DNA from: Lachnospiraceae bacterium UBA6987
GTDB lineage: Bacteria; Bacillota; Clostridia; Lachnospirales; Lachnospiraceae
Direction: 5' to 3'
Assembly (NCBI GenBank): GCA_002449955.1
Contig: DJYD01000030.1
Span: 19,706-83,705 of the forward strand
DNA: 64,000 bases
The notes beneath the pieces were generated by a model. It made no database searches, was not told the origin of the DNA, and saw only the letters and a program-made list of their open reading frames with translations. Positions within the stretch are counted from its first letter, which is position 1; each line of letters opens with the position of its first letter. A program made the position numbers and the translations under genes. Shown piece by piece: positions 9,213 to 17,944 of the stretch.

Positions 9213-9226
9213 GACTTCCCCGGGTT
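9195..9226 (-). terminator. Intrinsic terminator after oadB
   Basis: A perfect 13-base stem (AACCCGGGGAAGT/ACTTCCCCGGGTT) with a six-base loop, followed on the minus strand by TTGTTTTA. It lies 23 bases beyond the oadB stop and before oadA, so it should separate the alpha gene from the upstream three genes or reduce read-through. Confidence 0.88.
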
Positions 9227-9248
9227 CTTAACAGGTTTATTCCTAAGC

Positions 9249-10643
9249 TTAGATTCCGTAGATGGCCATGAAGACACCGGCCGCAACAGCGGTACCGATA
9301 ACGCCGGCCACGTTCGGGCCCATGGCATGCATCAGCAGGAAGTTCGTAGGATCTTCCTGAGCGCCCACCTTCTGGGACACACGGGCTGCCATAGGAACGG
9401 CAGACACACCGGCCGAACCGATCAGCGGGTTGATCTTGCCCTTGCTGAGCACGCACATGACGTCGCCGAGCACCACGCCGCCGAAGGTACCGAACATGAA
9501 GGCAACTAAGCCGAGCACGACGATCTTCAGGGTGTTCAGGTTCAGGAAGGCTTCCGCGCTGGTGGTCGCGCCGACGGAGGTCGCGAGCAGGATGACGACG
9601 ATGTACATCAGAGCGTTGGAAGCGGTCTCCTGCAGCTGGCGGGTCACGCCGCATTCACGGAACAGGTTGCCGAGCATCAGCATACCGATTAACGGAGCGG
9701 TGGTCGGAAGGATCATCGCAACGACGATGGTGATGATGATCGGGAACAGGATGCGTTCCAGTTTGGAGACGGGACGAAGCTGTCCCATCTTGATCTTGCG
9801 GGCTTTCTTGGAAGTGAAGGCACGCATGATCGGAGGCTGGATCAGCGGGACCAGAGACATGTAGGAATATGCCGCCACGGCGATCGGGCCCATCAGCTGG
9901 TACTGTCCGAGTTTGGACGCCAGGAAGATCGAGGTCGGGCCGTCAGCGCCGCCGATGATGGAGATGGCAGCGGACTGCTTGCCGGTGAATCCCAGCAGGA
10001 TCGCGGCAAAGTAAGCAACATAGATACCGAACTGAGCGGCAGCACCGAGCAGGAAGCTCATGGGGTTCGCAATTAACGGAGCGAAGTCGGTCATGGCGCC
10101 GACGCCCATGAAGATCAGGCACGGCAGGACTGCCCATTCATCCAGCTTGTAGAAGTAGTACAGCAGACCTGCGGCGTTCTCCTTGGTGGAGAACTTCTTG
10201 CTCTCCAGAGCAGCCTTCAGTTCAGCCACGCTGGCATCAAGAGACTTCAGCTCGCCAGTCGCCGCGTCGCGGCCGGCCGTGATCACGACCTGGTCCACAC
10301 CGGCGGCATCCTTCAGGATGTACTTGGTGTCGGTCGAATTCTCACTCGGTACACAGACCTGGAATGCTGCTTCAAGGTCCTCCCCTTCGAATTCCACGAT
10401 CGCGATCTCTTCCATCTTCTCATTCAGATAGGTGGTGGTAGGCTTCGAGATGATGCCGGGGAAAATATTCACCAGCAGCATGCCGAACGCGATCGGGGTC
10501 AGCAGCAGCGGTTCAAAGTCCTTTGCGATAGCCAGATAGAGGAAGATGCACGCGATGAGGATCATCACGTAGTTGCCCCAGGTCAGGCTCGTAAAGGCAG
10601 TTTGTTGTGCCAGATTGGCAAAAGTTTCTGCAATATTGCCCAT
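9249..10643 (-). CDS. oadB: Na+-translocating decarboxylase beta subunit
   Basis: 464 residues. The integral membrane subunit decarboxylates carboxybiotin and exports Na+. Seen: the conserved core PCLIFMGVGAMTDFAPLIANP, the helix IV signature IIGGADGPTSIF and the C-terminal GDVMCVLSKGKINPLIGSAG with MGPNVAGVIGT. Compared with the classical ~430-residue OadB there is an insert at residues ~75-165 (containing DAAGVDQVVITAG) between the first membrane segment and the core; it is hydrophilic and probably extracytoplasmic. GGAGGG lies nine bases before the ATG. It is third in the order gamma, biotin carrier, beta, alpha. Coupling to Na+ rather than H+ is inferred from the family. Confidence 0.93.
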   Translation of the reverse strand: MGNIAETFANLAQQTAFTSLTWGNYVMILIACIFLYLAIAKDFEPLLLTPIAFGMLLVNIFPGIISKPTTTYLNEKMEEIAIVEFEGEDLEAAFQVCVPSENSTDTKYILKDAAGVDQVVITAGRDAATGELKSLDASVAELKAALESKKFSTKENAAGLLYYFYKLDEWAVLPCLIFMGVGAMTDFAPLIANPMSFLLGAAAQFGIYVAYFAAILLGFTGKQSAAISIIGGADGPTSIFLASKLGQYQLMGPIAVAAYSYMSLVPLIQPPIMRAFTSKKARKIKMGQLRPVSKLERILFPIIITIVVAMILPTTAPLIGMLMLGNLFRECGVTRQLQETASNALMYIVVILLATSVGATTSAEAFLNLNTLKIVVLGLVAFMFGTFGGVVLGDVMCVLSKGKINPLIGSAGVSAVPMAARVSQKVGAQEDPTNFLLMHAMGPNVAGVIGTAVAAGVFMAIYGI

Positions 10644-10668
10644 AAGTAAGACCCTCCGTAAGAATTGA

Positions 10669-11091
10669 TTAGCCTAACGTTGCGATCACGTCACCAACTT
10701 CTACGGCGTCGCCTTCCTTAACATTGATAGCGGACACGGTACCGGCTTCGGGAGCCACTACCGGAATTTCCATCTTCATGGATTCCATGATAACGATATC
10801 ATCACCGGCTTCGACGGTGTCGCCGACCTTGGCCACGACCTTGAAGATCTTGCCGATAACCTGGGCTTCCACGTTCACGGTGCCGGCGGCAGCAGGAGCA
10901 GCAGCCTTAGGGGCGGCAGCAGCGGGAGCAGCGGCAGGAGCAGGAGCGGCAGCGGGGGCAGCCGGAGCATAAGCGGGAGCGGACGGCGCAAAAGAAGGAG
11001 CGCTCATCATAGGGGCAAATCCGCCGAAACCGGCACTTTCAACAGTTACGTCATAGGCTACGCCATTCACGGTGATTTTGTAAGAACTCAT
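10669..11091 (-). CDS. Biotin carrier protein of the oxaloacetate decarboxylase
   Basis: 140 residues: an N-terminal module ([16 protein letters not shown]), a long Ala/Pro linker at ~30-70, and a C-terminal biotinyl/lipoyl domain with the biotin-acceptor motif ESMKMEI around residues 105-111. It shuttles carboxybiotin between the alpha and beta subunits. As a free-standing carrier it resembles MmdC/GcdC organisation, although the alpha subunit is of the OadA kind that often carries its own biotin domain. GGAGG lies ten bases before the ATG. It is separated from the gamma gene by 33 bases and from the beta gene by 25, as expected for one transcript. Confidence 0.93.
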   Translation of the reverse strand: MSSYKITVNGVAYDVTVESAGFGGFAPMMSAPSFAPSAPAYAPAAPAAAPAPAAAPAAAAPKAAAPAAAGTVNVEAQVIGKIFKVVAKVGDTVEAGDDIVIMESMKMEIPVVAPEAGTVSAINVKEGDAVEVGDVIATLG

Positions 11092-11124
11092 TGGTATTTT
11101 TCCTCCTGGAATGATTTGATTGGA

Positions 11125-11463
11125 TTATTTGCACTTGGTGATCGACGTCACCTTGGCGTTCGGTCCGCACTGCTGTGCAACGGCAGCAAGGATCGCAGCT
11201 ACAACGGCACCGTCTTCGCCGCCCACGCCCTTAGGCGCTGCAGGTGCAGCGGCCTTGGCCGGAGCAGCAGCCTTTGCCGGAGTCTTGACAGGCGCTTTGG
11301 CCTTCTGACTCGATTTGTCCAATTTCCCGATGTACTTGAACAGGGAAATTACGCCGCTCAGGAATAACAGCACAAGGAAGACAACGCCAAAGCCAACGAT
11401 CATGTTGCCGAACGCTTCTCCCATGCCGATATCCGATGCAGCGATTGCGAATAAATAACTCAT
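11125..11463 (-). CDS. oadG: Decarboxylase gamma (OadG/MmdD-like) subunit
   Basis: 112 residues with one transmembrane helix (about residues 20-44: MIVGFGVVFLVLLFLSGVI), a Lys/Ala/Pro linker and a C-terminal segment (GEDGAVVAAILAAVAQ) like the end of MmdD-type small subunits. OadG proteins anchor and assemble the decarboxylase and help hold the alpha subunit at the membrane. It is the first gene of the operon, with GAGGT eight bases before the ATG and a promoter at 11512-11540. The family is very divergent, so the call rests on length, topology and position. Confidence 0.83.
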   Translation of the reverse strand: MSYLFAIAASDIGMGEAFGNMIVGFGVVFLVLLFLSGVISLFKYIGKLDKSSQKAKAPVKTPAKAAAPAKAAAPAAPKGVGGEDGAVVAAILAAVAQQCGPNAKVTSITKCK

Positions 11464-11511
11464 ATACGCTTACCTCGTTTTGCGTTTTTTACGCTATTTC
11501 GCGTCTTAAAC

Positions 11512-11540
11512 AGTATAGGCGATGCGGGATTTTTTTGCAA
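11512..11540 (-). promoter_or_regulatory. Promoter of the oad operon
   Basis: On the minus strand TTGCAA, a 17-base spacer and TATACT, about 50 bases upstream of the gamma gene. The leader contains GCGTAAAAAACGC, a small inverted repeat. No operator is evident. Confidence 0.65.
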
Positions 11541-11634
11541 GATAAAAAATGCATATTTTTCGGCACTTTTTCTTTAAAAATTCTGCAATATCGCACTACC
11601 TGTATAACATTTCTTCTATAACTATTATAATTGT

Positions 11635-11668
11635 AAAAGCACCGAAGCATTTCAGCCCCGGTGCTTTT
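11635..11668 (-). terminator. Intrinsic terminator after tsf
   Basis: Arms AAAAGCACCG and CGGTGCTTTT with a 14-base loop, ending in a T-run on both strands. It lies about 35 bases past the tsf stop and closes the rpsB-tsf transcript. Confidence 0.82.
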
Positions 11669-11704
11669 CTTTTCTTTCCGGAACTTTTCCGGCAGCAAGG
11701 CGGC

Positions 11705-12640
11705 TTACGCCATCTGCTTTGCGACTTCCTCTGCGAAGTTCTCTTCCTTCTTTTCGATGCCTTCGCCGGTCTCGTAGCGGACGAAGCGCTTGATCTTCAG
11801 GGAGGCGCCAGTCTTCTTCGCCACGTCAGCCAGATACTGGGAAACGGTCTGCTTGCCGTCTTCAGCCTTGACGTAGATCTGATCGGCCAGGCAGAATTCC
11901 TTCATCTCCTTGGAGATACGGCCCTGGATCATGCCGGCAATCACCTTCTCGGGCTTGCTGGCTTCCTTGGGATCGTTCATGATCTGAGCCTTCAGGATCT
12001 CGGTTTCCTTCTCGATGAAGTCAGCCGGAACTTCGCTTCTGTCCACGAACTGAGGACGAAGTGCCGCGATCTGCATGGAAACGTTCTTCAGCGCTTCGCA
12101 TACATCAGCATTCTCGGGCTGATCGGTCACGGCCTGAACCAGTACGCCGATGCGGCCGCCGCCGTGGATATAGCTCACGATGGCACCGTCAGTCGCTTCA
12201 AGCTTCTCGAAGCGGCGGATGGACAGCTTCTCGCCGATGCGGCTGATCATTTCGGACAGTTCCTGCTCTACCGTCAGGGTAGGATCGGCAGCCCAGGGTT
12301 CGGCAAGGAAACCTTCCAGCGTCGTATTCGCGGAGGCCATGATCTGGTCGGCCACGTCGGAGACGTACTTCTGGAAGATGGCGTTCTTCGCCACGAAGTC
12401 GGTCTCGCTGTTAACTTCAACGATGACAGCCTTCTTACCTTCAACCTTGGCCGTTACAAGACCTTCCGCAGCAATGCGGCCGGCCTTCTTCGCCGCAGCA
12501 GCAAGGCCCTTCTCGCGAAGGAACTCAACCGCCTTCTCAATATTGCCTTCGGTAGCCGTCAGGGCCTTCTTGCAGTCCATCATGCCGGCACCGGTCATCT
12601 CACGCAGTTCCTTAACTAAAGCAGCAGTAATCGCAGCCAT
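11705..12640 (-). CDS. tsf: Translation elongation factor Ts
   Basis: 311 residues. EF-Ts is the guanine-nucleotide exchange factor of EF-Tu. Seen: the N-terminal UBA-like domain with VKELREMTGAGMMDCKKAL, then VEVNSETDFVAKN with the TDF element that contacts the EF-Tu Mg2+ site, and the C-terminal coiled region. It is slightly longer than many EF-Ts proteins because of an extended dimerisation region. The ATG lies three bases after the rpsB stop and its GGAGG sits inside the last rpsB codons, so the two are translationally coupled in the universal rpsB-tsf order. pyrH and frr, often next in Firmicutes, do not follow; a terminator does. Confidence 0.97.
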   Translation of the reverse strand: MAAITAALVKELREMTGAGMMDCKKALTATEGNIEKAVEFLREKGLAAAAKKAGRIAAEGLVTAKVEGKKAVIVEVNSETDFVAKNAIFQKYVSDVADQIMASANTTLEGFLAEPWAADPTLTVEQELSEMISRIGEKLSIRRFEKLEATDGAIVSYIHGGGRIGVLVQAVTDQPENADVCEALKNVSMQIAALRPQFVDRSEVPADFIEKETEILKAQIMNDPKEASKPEKVIAGMIQGRISKEMKEFCLADQIYVKAEDGKQTVSQYLADVAKKTGASLKIKRFVRYETGEGIEKKEENFAEEVAKQMA

Positions 12641-12643
12641 GAT

Positions 12644-13411
12644 TTATTCCTCCGTATTCTCTTCCGCAGTCTCGGCGACTTCTTCAGCGGGGGCTTCTTC
12701 GGTCTCAGGGGCAGCATCGCTAAGCTGCTCGCCCTGCTTGGCTTCCAGCACGGCATCCGCCATCTTGCCGACAATCAGCTTGACCGCACGGATCGCGTCG
12801 TCATTGCCGGGGATGATATAATCCAGTTCTTCGGGATCGCTGTTGGTATCGGCAATGCCGATCAGGGTCACACCGAGAGTGCGGGCTTCCTGCACGCAGA
12901 TCTTTTCCTTCTTGGGATCGACCACGAAGATGGCATCCGGGATGCGCTTCATGTTCTTGATACCGCCAAGGTTCTTCTCCAGCTTGTCCCATTCCTTCTG
13001 CAGCATGGCGACTTCCTTTTTGGGCAGCACTTCGAAGGTGCCGTCTTCGCTCATGCGCTCGATCTCATGCAGACGGTTGATACGGCTCTGAATGGTCTTG
13101 AAGTTGGTCAGCATGCCGCCGAGCCAGCGCTGGTTGACATAGTACATGCCGCAGCGTTCCGCTTCGCTCTGGATCGCATCCTGGGCCTGCTTCTTCGTGC
13201 CGACGAAGAGGATGGTGCCGCCCTCAGCCACGATGTTCACGACTGCATTGTAGGCGTCGTCGATCATGCCGACGGTCTTTTGCAGGTCGATGATGTGGAT
13301 CGAGTTGCGTTCGGTGTAGATGTAAGGGGCCATCTTGGGGTTCCAGCGGCGGGTCTGGTGGCCGAAATGCACACCGGCTTCCAGCAGCTGTTTCATGGAA
13401 ATAACGCTCAT
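12644..13411 (-). CDS. rpsB: Ribosomal protein S2
   Basis: 255 residues. Seen: the start [20 protein letters not shown] and the family motifs [36 protein letters not shown] and [12 protein letters not shown], then an acidic tail ([15 protein letters not shown]) common in Clostridia. S2 binds the small subunit near S1 or the Shine-Dalgarno path. The start is the ATG at 13411, where GGAGG precedes it and homology begins; the frame remains open further upstream but that part is the untranslated leader. A promoter lies at 13522-13550, leaving a leader of about 100 bases that could hold an S2 autoregulatory structure. Confidence 0.97.
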   Translation of the reverse strand: MSVISMKQLLEAGVHFGHQTRRWNPKMAPYIYTERNSIHIIDLQKTVGMIDDAYNAVVNIVAEGGTILFVGTKKQAQDAIQSEAERCGMYYVNQRWLGGMLTNFKTIQSRINRLHEIERMSEDGTFEVLPKKEVAMLQKEWDKLEKNLGGIKNMKRIPDAIFVVDPKKEKICVQEARTLGVTLIGIADTNSDPEELDYIIPGNDDAIRAVKLIVGKMADAVLEAKQGEQLSDAAPETEEAPAEEVAETAEENTEE

Positions 13412-13521
13412 TTTTCTTCCTCCGTTTGGTTCTTCTTCCGCGCATTTCACGTCCCGGGAAGACCGCGAAAAGCGGCACCGATCCCTGAGATCCGTGCACG
13501 TGAATTTTTTAGAGCTCGACC

Positions 13522-13550
13522 ATTGTAGCAAGTTCCCGGAGGAAATGCAA
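13522..13550 (-). promoter_or_regulatory. rpsB-tsf promoter
   Basis: On the minus strand TTGCAT, a 17-base spacer and TACAAT, giving a leader of about 105 bases before the S2 start codon. Confidence 0.7.
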
Positions 13551-13614
13551 GCGGTATTTCGGAGAAAACCATAGAAAACAGGAAGAAATTCGCAAAAGAT
13601 CCGCCGGAGATCCT

Positions 13615-15009
13615 CTATTTTCGATGACGGCTGACTGCAAATACGATCCCGAGGGCGATCCAGACCAGCAGCAGGATGTACGAAGGCAGCGTCAGGCATC
13701 CCGGCATCCCGGGCACGAGCAGCATGACAAGAAAGAAAACGGAGAAGACGACCCCCAGAACCGTGATCAGTTTCAGCCCTCCTTTACGCTGCGTCTCAGT
13801 ATCCTGCAGCAGAGCCCTGCGGGCACACAGGTTCGTATAGCCGTAGCCGATCGCCGCGCCGATCGCGGACATATCGACAAACCATCCCAGTGCCGTACGG
13901 CCGAAAAACGGACCGACCAGGGAAAACGCAAGGCAAAAGCAGATCGCGTTGGCAGGTGTCCTGTACTTCGGATGCAGCTTCCCGAACCATTTCGGAAGGA
14001 CGTTCTGCTCCGCCATGAAGAAGAGCAGCCGGCTGGTCGCCGTCAGGAATCCCAGTATTCCCGTCAGGATCGCGCAGCTGATCGCAATGCCTAGCACGAT
14101 GAGTCCGGGTATCCCCATCAGCGCTTCCACCGCGGCACCTACAGCCCAGTCGTGCTGCGCGATAAACGCCGTCCAGTCGGGGGAAGCCGCCGCCGTGACC
14201 AGCGTGTTGCAGGTATAGACCGTGCAGCCGAACAGGATCGCCACGACCATGATCCCGATCACTTTTTTCGAGGAGAAGTTGAACTCCTCCACCTCCTGCG
14301 GAATGGTTCCGAATCCCACATAGGCCCACGGCGTCACCGCCACGACAGCCAGGATCCCGGACAGCACTTCTTTCGTATCCGCATCCGCTCTGACGTTCCA
14401 TAAAGGCTGCAGGTTCTCCCACGACGTGACAGGACTGAAGATGGCCGAGATCAGAATGATCAGGAATGACGTGGCCAGCGATACCGCCATGATCGTATCC
14501 ACCACACCGGTCTCTTTGGTTCCGAGAATACTGATCACGGACAGGACCGTCAGCGCGAGCACGGCCAGAATGACTTCTCCCAGATAAATGTCGTATCCCG
14601 CAACGGAATACATGCGGCCGAACTGGAAGATCCCGAAGAAAAGCTTCCGGCTCATCAGGCCGAGTGCCGTGGAGTTCATGGGCACATTGGCGATGAAAGC
14701 CAGCGCCAGGAACCAGGCGCACCAGTAGGCATGCTTTTCTCCGAAGAACATGCGGGTATAGGTAAATTCGCCTCCGCCGTTCGGGTAGCGTTTGACCATG
14801 TAACTGTAGCTGACGGAGATCACGATCATGATCAGCGCCCCGACAGCCATGGCCGCAGCGGTGCCGAGAGGCCCCGCAGCAGGCAGGAAGGTCGTGCCGG
14901 GCATCATAAAAGCGCCCCATCCTATGATGCATCCAAAGGCCAGAGACCATACGCTCATCGGATTCAGATTCTTTTGAAACTTTTGCGAAGCGGGAGCATT
15001 ACTGTTCAT
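13615..15009 (-). CDS. APC-superfamily amino acid permease (module 1)
   Basis: 464 residues and about twelve membrane helices. The helix I signature [17 protein letters not shown] is the broken-helix substrate site of the amino acid-polyamine-organocation superfamily; helix VI carries [12 protein letters not shown]. The substrate is not identifiable. The start is the ATG at 15009 with AGAGGTTT upstream; a frame extension to 15063 is unsupported and runs into the hairpin region. It is the third gene of a minus-strand set gltS - OCD - APC, with a branched terminator-like structure (15038-15149) between the OCD gene and this one, so expression may be attenuated. A second APC permease next to a second OCD gene occurs at 18796-20274. 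Confidence 0.9.
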   Translation of the reverse strand: MNSNAPASQKFQKNLNPMSVWSLAFGCIIGWGAFMMPGTTFLPAAGPLGTAAAMAVGALIMIVISVSYSYMVKRYPNGGGEFTYTRMFFGEKHAYWCAWFLALAFIANVPMNSTALGLMSRKLFFGIFQFGRMYSVAGYDIYLGEVILAVLALTVLSVISILGTKETGVVDTIMAVSLATSFLIILISAIFSPVTSWENLQPLWNVRADADTKEVLSGILAVVAVTPWAYVGFGTIPQEVEEFNFSSKKVIGIMVVAILFGCTVYTCNTLVTAAASPDWTAFIAQHDWAVGAAVEALMGIPGLIVLGIAISCAILTGILGFLTATSRLLFFMAEQNVLPKWFGKLHPKYRTPANAICFCLAFSLVGPFFGRTALGWFVDMSAIGAAIGYGYTNLCARRALLQDTETQRKGGLKLITVLGVVFSVFFLVMLLVPGMPGCLTLPSYILLLVWIALGIVFAVSRHRK

Positions 15010-15037
15010 TTTATTCGCTAAACCTCTCAAAAATGCC

Positions 15038-15149
15038 GAAAAAAGGCCACAAAAAGCACGCACCCCTTAGCCAGGAGCCTGATGATTATTCAGGAAGACC
15101 GGTCATTCGTCAGATCAGACCCATGAGACCGGGACTAAAAGGTGCGTGC
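15038..15149 (-). ncRNA. Branched terminator / candidate attenuator or riboswitch-like leader of the APC gene
   Basis: A closing stem (15056-15064 with 15141-15149, nine perfect pairs, extended by TTAG/CTAA after two mismatches) encloses two internal hairpins: CCTGA/TCAGG at 15078-15094 and CCGGTC/GACCGG at 15099-15132. On the minus strand the closing stem is followed by TTTTT and, after GTGGCC, by TTTTTT. The structure begins 15 bases after the OCD stop and ends before the permease ribosome binding site. It does not match a riboswitch class I can recall. Confidence 0.5.
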
Positions 15150-15163
15150 CGTGATCTGAAAGA

Positions 15164-16279
15164 TCAGGTCCAGTGAGGCGTATCCCAGATCTTCAGCTTT
15201 TGGCCGAGACCCATCTCGACCGCGCGCTGATAGCATTCATAGGTCCAGGCAATGTCCTCGGTGATCATGCCGCCCGTCATCAGGCAGATGCGTTCATCGT
15301 CGCTCTTCCTTCCGGGGATCGCACCGCAGGCACAGGAGCCGAGGCTCGGGATCTCTTCGACCGGCGGAAGCTTGCCCTCGTCGATCAGCTTGTAGATCCC
15401 GCCGCCCATCATGCCGGCATAGCTGACTTCGATGGGCACGTCCGCACGGCGGGCGTCATCCATATAGGCCTTGTGCATGAGCGGGTTGTCAAAGAAGGTC
15501 GTGGCGGTCTCATAATAGGATTCCGCAATACGGCCGGAACCGGTGAAGATGATCAGAGAGCCGGGTTTGAGCCAGGCGTCCTCAATCATGACCGGGCGCA
15601 GGCGGGAAGTCGCGCTGGAAATGATATCCGCAGTGGAGATTGCGTCTTCCATGGTGTCGCATACGGTGTATTTCAGGCCGAATTCTTCCGCCGCCCATTC
15701 GCCGTATTTCTCGGCAGTCTCTTTTTTGATATCGAAAATGCGGATCTCCTTCGCATTTTTGGCTGTCGCCATCATGCCCTGCAGGCAGGCTTTCTGAATC
15801 GGACCGGCGCCGATCAGGCCGATGACGGAAGCATCTTTTCTGGCCAGATACTTTACCCCGACGCCCGGGATCGAGCCGGTGCGGACGGCGCTGACGACGT
15901 TGCCCGAGCAGAGCGCGAAGGGTTCGCAAGTATCCGGATTATTCAGCATGACCATCAGGATGCTGCGGGGCAGGCCGCGGGACGGGTTGATGATGTTGGA
16001 GCCGTACCATTTTTCTCCGGCGGTCCTGAAGCGTCCGCCAAGGTAGCCGACCATGGCCATGAAGCGGCGGTCGGGGCCGGCTTTGGGCATGCCTTCGAAC
16101 TTCGGATTCTCGGGGAAATAGACCTTGATGCCGTGTTCGTTCAGGTTCGGGCCGCCCATGATATAGTCGCCCTGCCCCAGCAGGCCGAACATCTCATCCA
16201 TGACTTCGACGCAGCGATTGGAATCCAGCGCGCCGGCTTTAATCATGGACTCTTCATCCAAATACAGGAATTCTGTCAT
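15164..16279 (-). CDS. Ornithine cyclodeaminase/mu-crystallin family protein (module 1)
   Basis: 371 residues. NAD(P)-dependent family that includes ornithine cyclodeaminase, alanine dehydrogenase and imine reductases. Seen: the substrate-site series GEKWYGSNIINPSRGLPRS, then LNNPDTCEP and NVVSAVRTGSIPG (equivalents of the OCD lysine and arginine), followed by the Rossmann loop GLIGAGPIQKACLQG. Some databases call close relatives 'tyramine oxidase subunit B', but nothing here supports oxidase chemistry. GGAGG lies upstream of the ATG. It follows gltS by 21 bases and precedes an APC permease, so the substrate is probably an amino acid, opine or cyclic imino acid taken up by one of these carriers. 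It is a clear paralogue of 20334-21452. Confidence 0.88.
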   Translation of the reverse strand: MTEFLYLDEESMIKAGALDSNRCVEVMDEMFGLLGQGDYIMGGPNLNEHGIKVYFPENPKFEGMPKAGPDRRFMAMVGYLGGRFRTAGEKWYGSNIINPSRGLPRSILMVMLNNPDTCEPFALCSGNVVSAVRTGSIPGVGVKYLARKDASVIGLIGAGPIQKACLQGMMATAKNAKEIRIFDIKKETAEKYGEWAAEEFGLKYTVCDTMEDAISTADIISSATSRLRPVMIEDAWLKPGSLIIFTGSGRIAESYYETATTFFDNPLMHKAYMDDARRADVPIEVSYAGMMGGGIYKLIDEGKLPPVEEIPSLGSCACGAIPGRKSDDERICLMTGGMITEDIAWTYECYQRAVEMGLGQKLKIWDTPHWT

Positions 16280-16300
16280 TTTCTACGATACCTCCTAAGA

Positions 16301-17668
16301 TTATCTTTCTTTCTTCGAATACCAGGTCCTCAGAATGATTGGCAGGAATGCGGCAACAACTGCAAGGCCGAGCGCGATGAGCGTCATTGTCGTTGCGCCG
16401 TATTTCGAGACCCAGACCGGGGCCATGGAAGTGATGATGCCGCCGCCGATAGCCCAGGAGCTGAACGGCGCACGGGCCGCGTACATGTCAAGCGCGTCGG
16501 ATTTGGCTTCCGGATCGCAGACACGGAGCAGCAGCATGCCTGTGGCGGCAACGCCGGTGTAAGTGCCGTACATCATCATGGAGTTCTCAAACCAGGTATT
16601 GCCGAACGCGCCGCGCGCATAGACCAGGGAGTAGAACAGCATGAAAGCGAAAAGTACAAGGTTTGCAATAATCAGCGGACCCGCATAGTCAATCACGACG
16701 GAGACATTCAGGGAAGCAACTGCGCCGGCGATCAGGAATTCAAGGGAAATGCCCTGGATGCGGGACATGACCTTCATATCGATGGCATCGCCCCATTTGG
16801 TCAGGTTCAGGATCTTCTGGACCAGAAAGCCTGCGAACATGGCCGTAACGAACCATGATACAGAGAAGTTCAGATACGTCTTCAGCGCTTTATTCAGGAT
16901 CCAGCCCAGGAACACAACAATACTCAAGACAGCTGCATGGAAAGCAAGGTTGTCGATGACCTGAGGGGAGACCGCACGGGTCGTGTCGACAGGACGGTCT
17001 TCAGTATAGAGTTCGACCTCTTTGTTCTCGATGGTCTTCTTGCCTTCGCCCTGGAGGAACTTCGCCCAGCCTTTGCGGGCACCAATGTTGATCAGAACGA
17101 TACCGCCGAAGATACCGAACAGCAGACCGAAGGTCGCGTTGGTCACGGCAAGCGACTGGCCTTCTGCCCAGCCAAGTTCTTCAAACACGGCCTGCATGCC
17201 TGCCGCGGTGCCGTGTCCGCCGGCCCAGCCTTCTTCAAGGGTGGTACCGAACAGCGGGTTGACCTTGAACAGGGGCGTAAAGACGAGGATCGTCAGGATC
17301 AGCGGGATCGCATACTGCATGAAGCAGCCGAGGTACGCATAGCAGGTGGCGTTGAAGGCTTTTCTCGCAAACTGTTTCAGGTTCCGTTTCTTCTTGCCCA
17401 TCAGCATGGGTGCGAAGACGAGAACGATCAGCCTGCCGGACAGCCCCGACCATGCGCTTGTGATGTGTTTGGGGATGACGCCCAGGAAATACTGTCCCAG
17501 CAGCAGGCCGATAAAGCCGGCGATCAGGGACGCGGGGATGTAGTACTTCTTCAGGAAAGGAACCTTTAACCGAAGGATCGTACCAACGACCAGCAGCATG
17601 CCGAGTATTGCAAGATAAACCAATAATGCATCTTGTGCGCCGCTGCCAACTTCTGTTGTCGGAATCAT
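16301..17668 (-). CDS. gltS: GltS-type sodium/glutamate symporter
   Basis: 455 residues, ten or more membrane helices. The re-entrant loop signature GWAGGHGTAAGM and the repeat-related region FENSMMMYGTYTGVAATG identify the ESS (glutamate:Na+ symporter) family, which imports glutamate with sodium. This suits a cell with a sodium-pumping decarboxylase. A very strong ribosome binding site (AAAGGAGGT) precedes the ATG and a near-perfect promoter lies at 17726-17753. It is the first gene of a set followed by the OCD-family enzyme and an APC permease and is divergent from an RpiR regulator. Whether it carries glutamate or a related amino acid cannot be settled from sequence. Confidence 0.9.
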   Translation of the reverse strand: MIPTTEVGSGAQDALLVYLAILGMLLVVGTILRLKVPFLKKYYIPASLIAGFIGLLLGQYFLGVIPKHITSAWSGLSGRLIVLVFAPMLMGKKKRNLKQFARKAFNATCYAYLGCFMQYAIPLILTILVFTPLFKVNPLFGTTLEEGWAGGHGTAAGMQAVFEELGWAEGQSLAVTNATFGLLFGIFGGIVLINIGARKGWAKFLQGEGKKTIENKEVELYTEDRPVDTTRAVSPQVIDNLAFHAAVLSIVVFLGWILNKALKTYLNFSVSWFVTAMFAGFLVQKILNLTKWGDAIDMKVMSRIQGISLEFLIAGAVASLNVSVVIDYAGPLIIANLVLFAFMLFYSLVYARGAFGNTWFENSMMMYGTYTGVAATGMLLLRVCDPEAKSDALDMYAARAPFSSWAIGGGIITSMAPVWVSKYGATTMTLIALGLAVVAAFLPIILRTWYSKKER

Positions 17669-17725
17669 AGTTATACCTCCTTTTGATTCACAGTATTGAC
17701 TCCGTACGTGCTTTATTTGTATTTC

Positions 17726-17753
17726 ATTATATCACATTATTTGCACATGTCAA
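17726..17753 (-). promoter_or_regulatory. Consensus promoter of gltS-OCD-APC
   Basis: On the minus strand a perfect TTGACA, a 16-base spacer and a perfect TATAAT. Just upstream are AATACA and AATACAT repeats (17752-17768) that resemble elements near the second RpiR gene and could be regulator half-sites. Confidence 0.85.
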
Positions 17754-17842
17754 TACAAAAAAATACATTTTAAATAATTTCGATTCATTTTCTTCCCTGT
17801 TTTTTCCTGCAGCGATATCTTTCCGGTACGGCAGAACAGCAA

Positions 17843-17871
17843 TTGAATTCGCTTTTTCGTTGTGATAGAAT
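17843..17871 (+). promoter_or_regulatory. Promoter of the first rpiR-type gene
   Basis: TTGAAT, a 17-base spacer and TAGAAT; the transcript would start about 65 bases before the ATG at 17945, which excludes upstream start codons in this frame. Confidence 0.65.
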
Positions 17872-17892
17872 AAATGTATTCAGCCGTTTCAC

Positions 17893-17906
17893 GAACACCG
17901 GTGTTC
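17893..17906. promoter_or_regulatory. Palindrome in the rpiR leader, possible operator
   Basis: A perfect 14-base palindrome GAACACCGGTGTTC between the -10 box and the start codon of the first rpiR-type gene. Position suggests an autoregulatory operator; it differs from the palindrome in the second module, so it may serve another regulator or be a small RNA hairpin. Confidence 0.4.
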
Positions 17907-17944
17907 CGGAAGAATCCACCTCCGGGATACCGTCAGGAGAAAAC

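Noticed and set aside
12644..13699. Longer S2 protein starting at 13699
   Set aside because: Homology begins at the ATG at 13411 with GGAGG before it; the extra part covers the promoter and leader.
15173..16858. 561-codon plus-strand frame opposite OCD1 and the gltS end
   Set aside because: The product is rich in His/Asp/Gly repeats typical of antisense translation and spans two genuine genes on the other strand.
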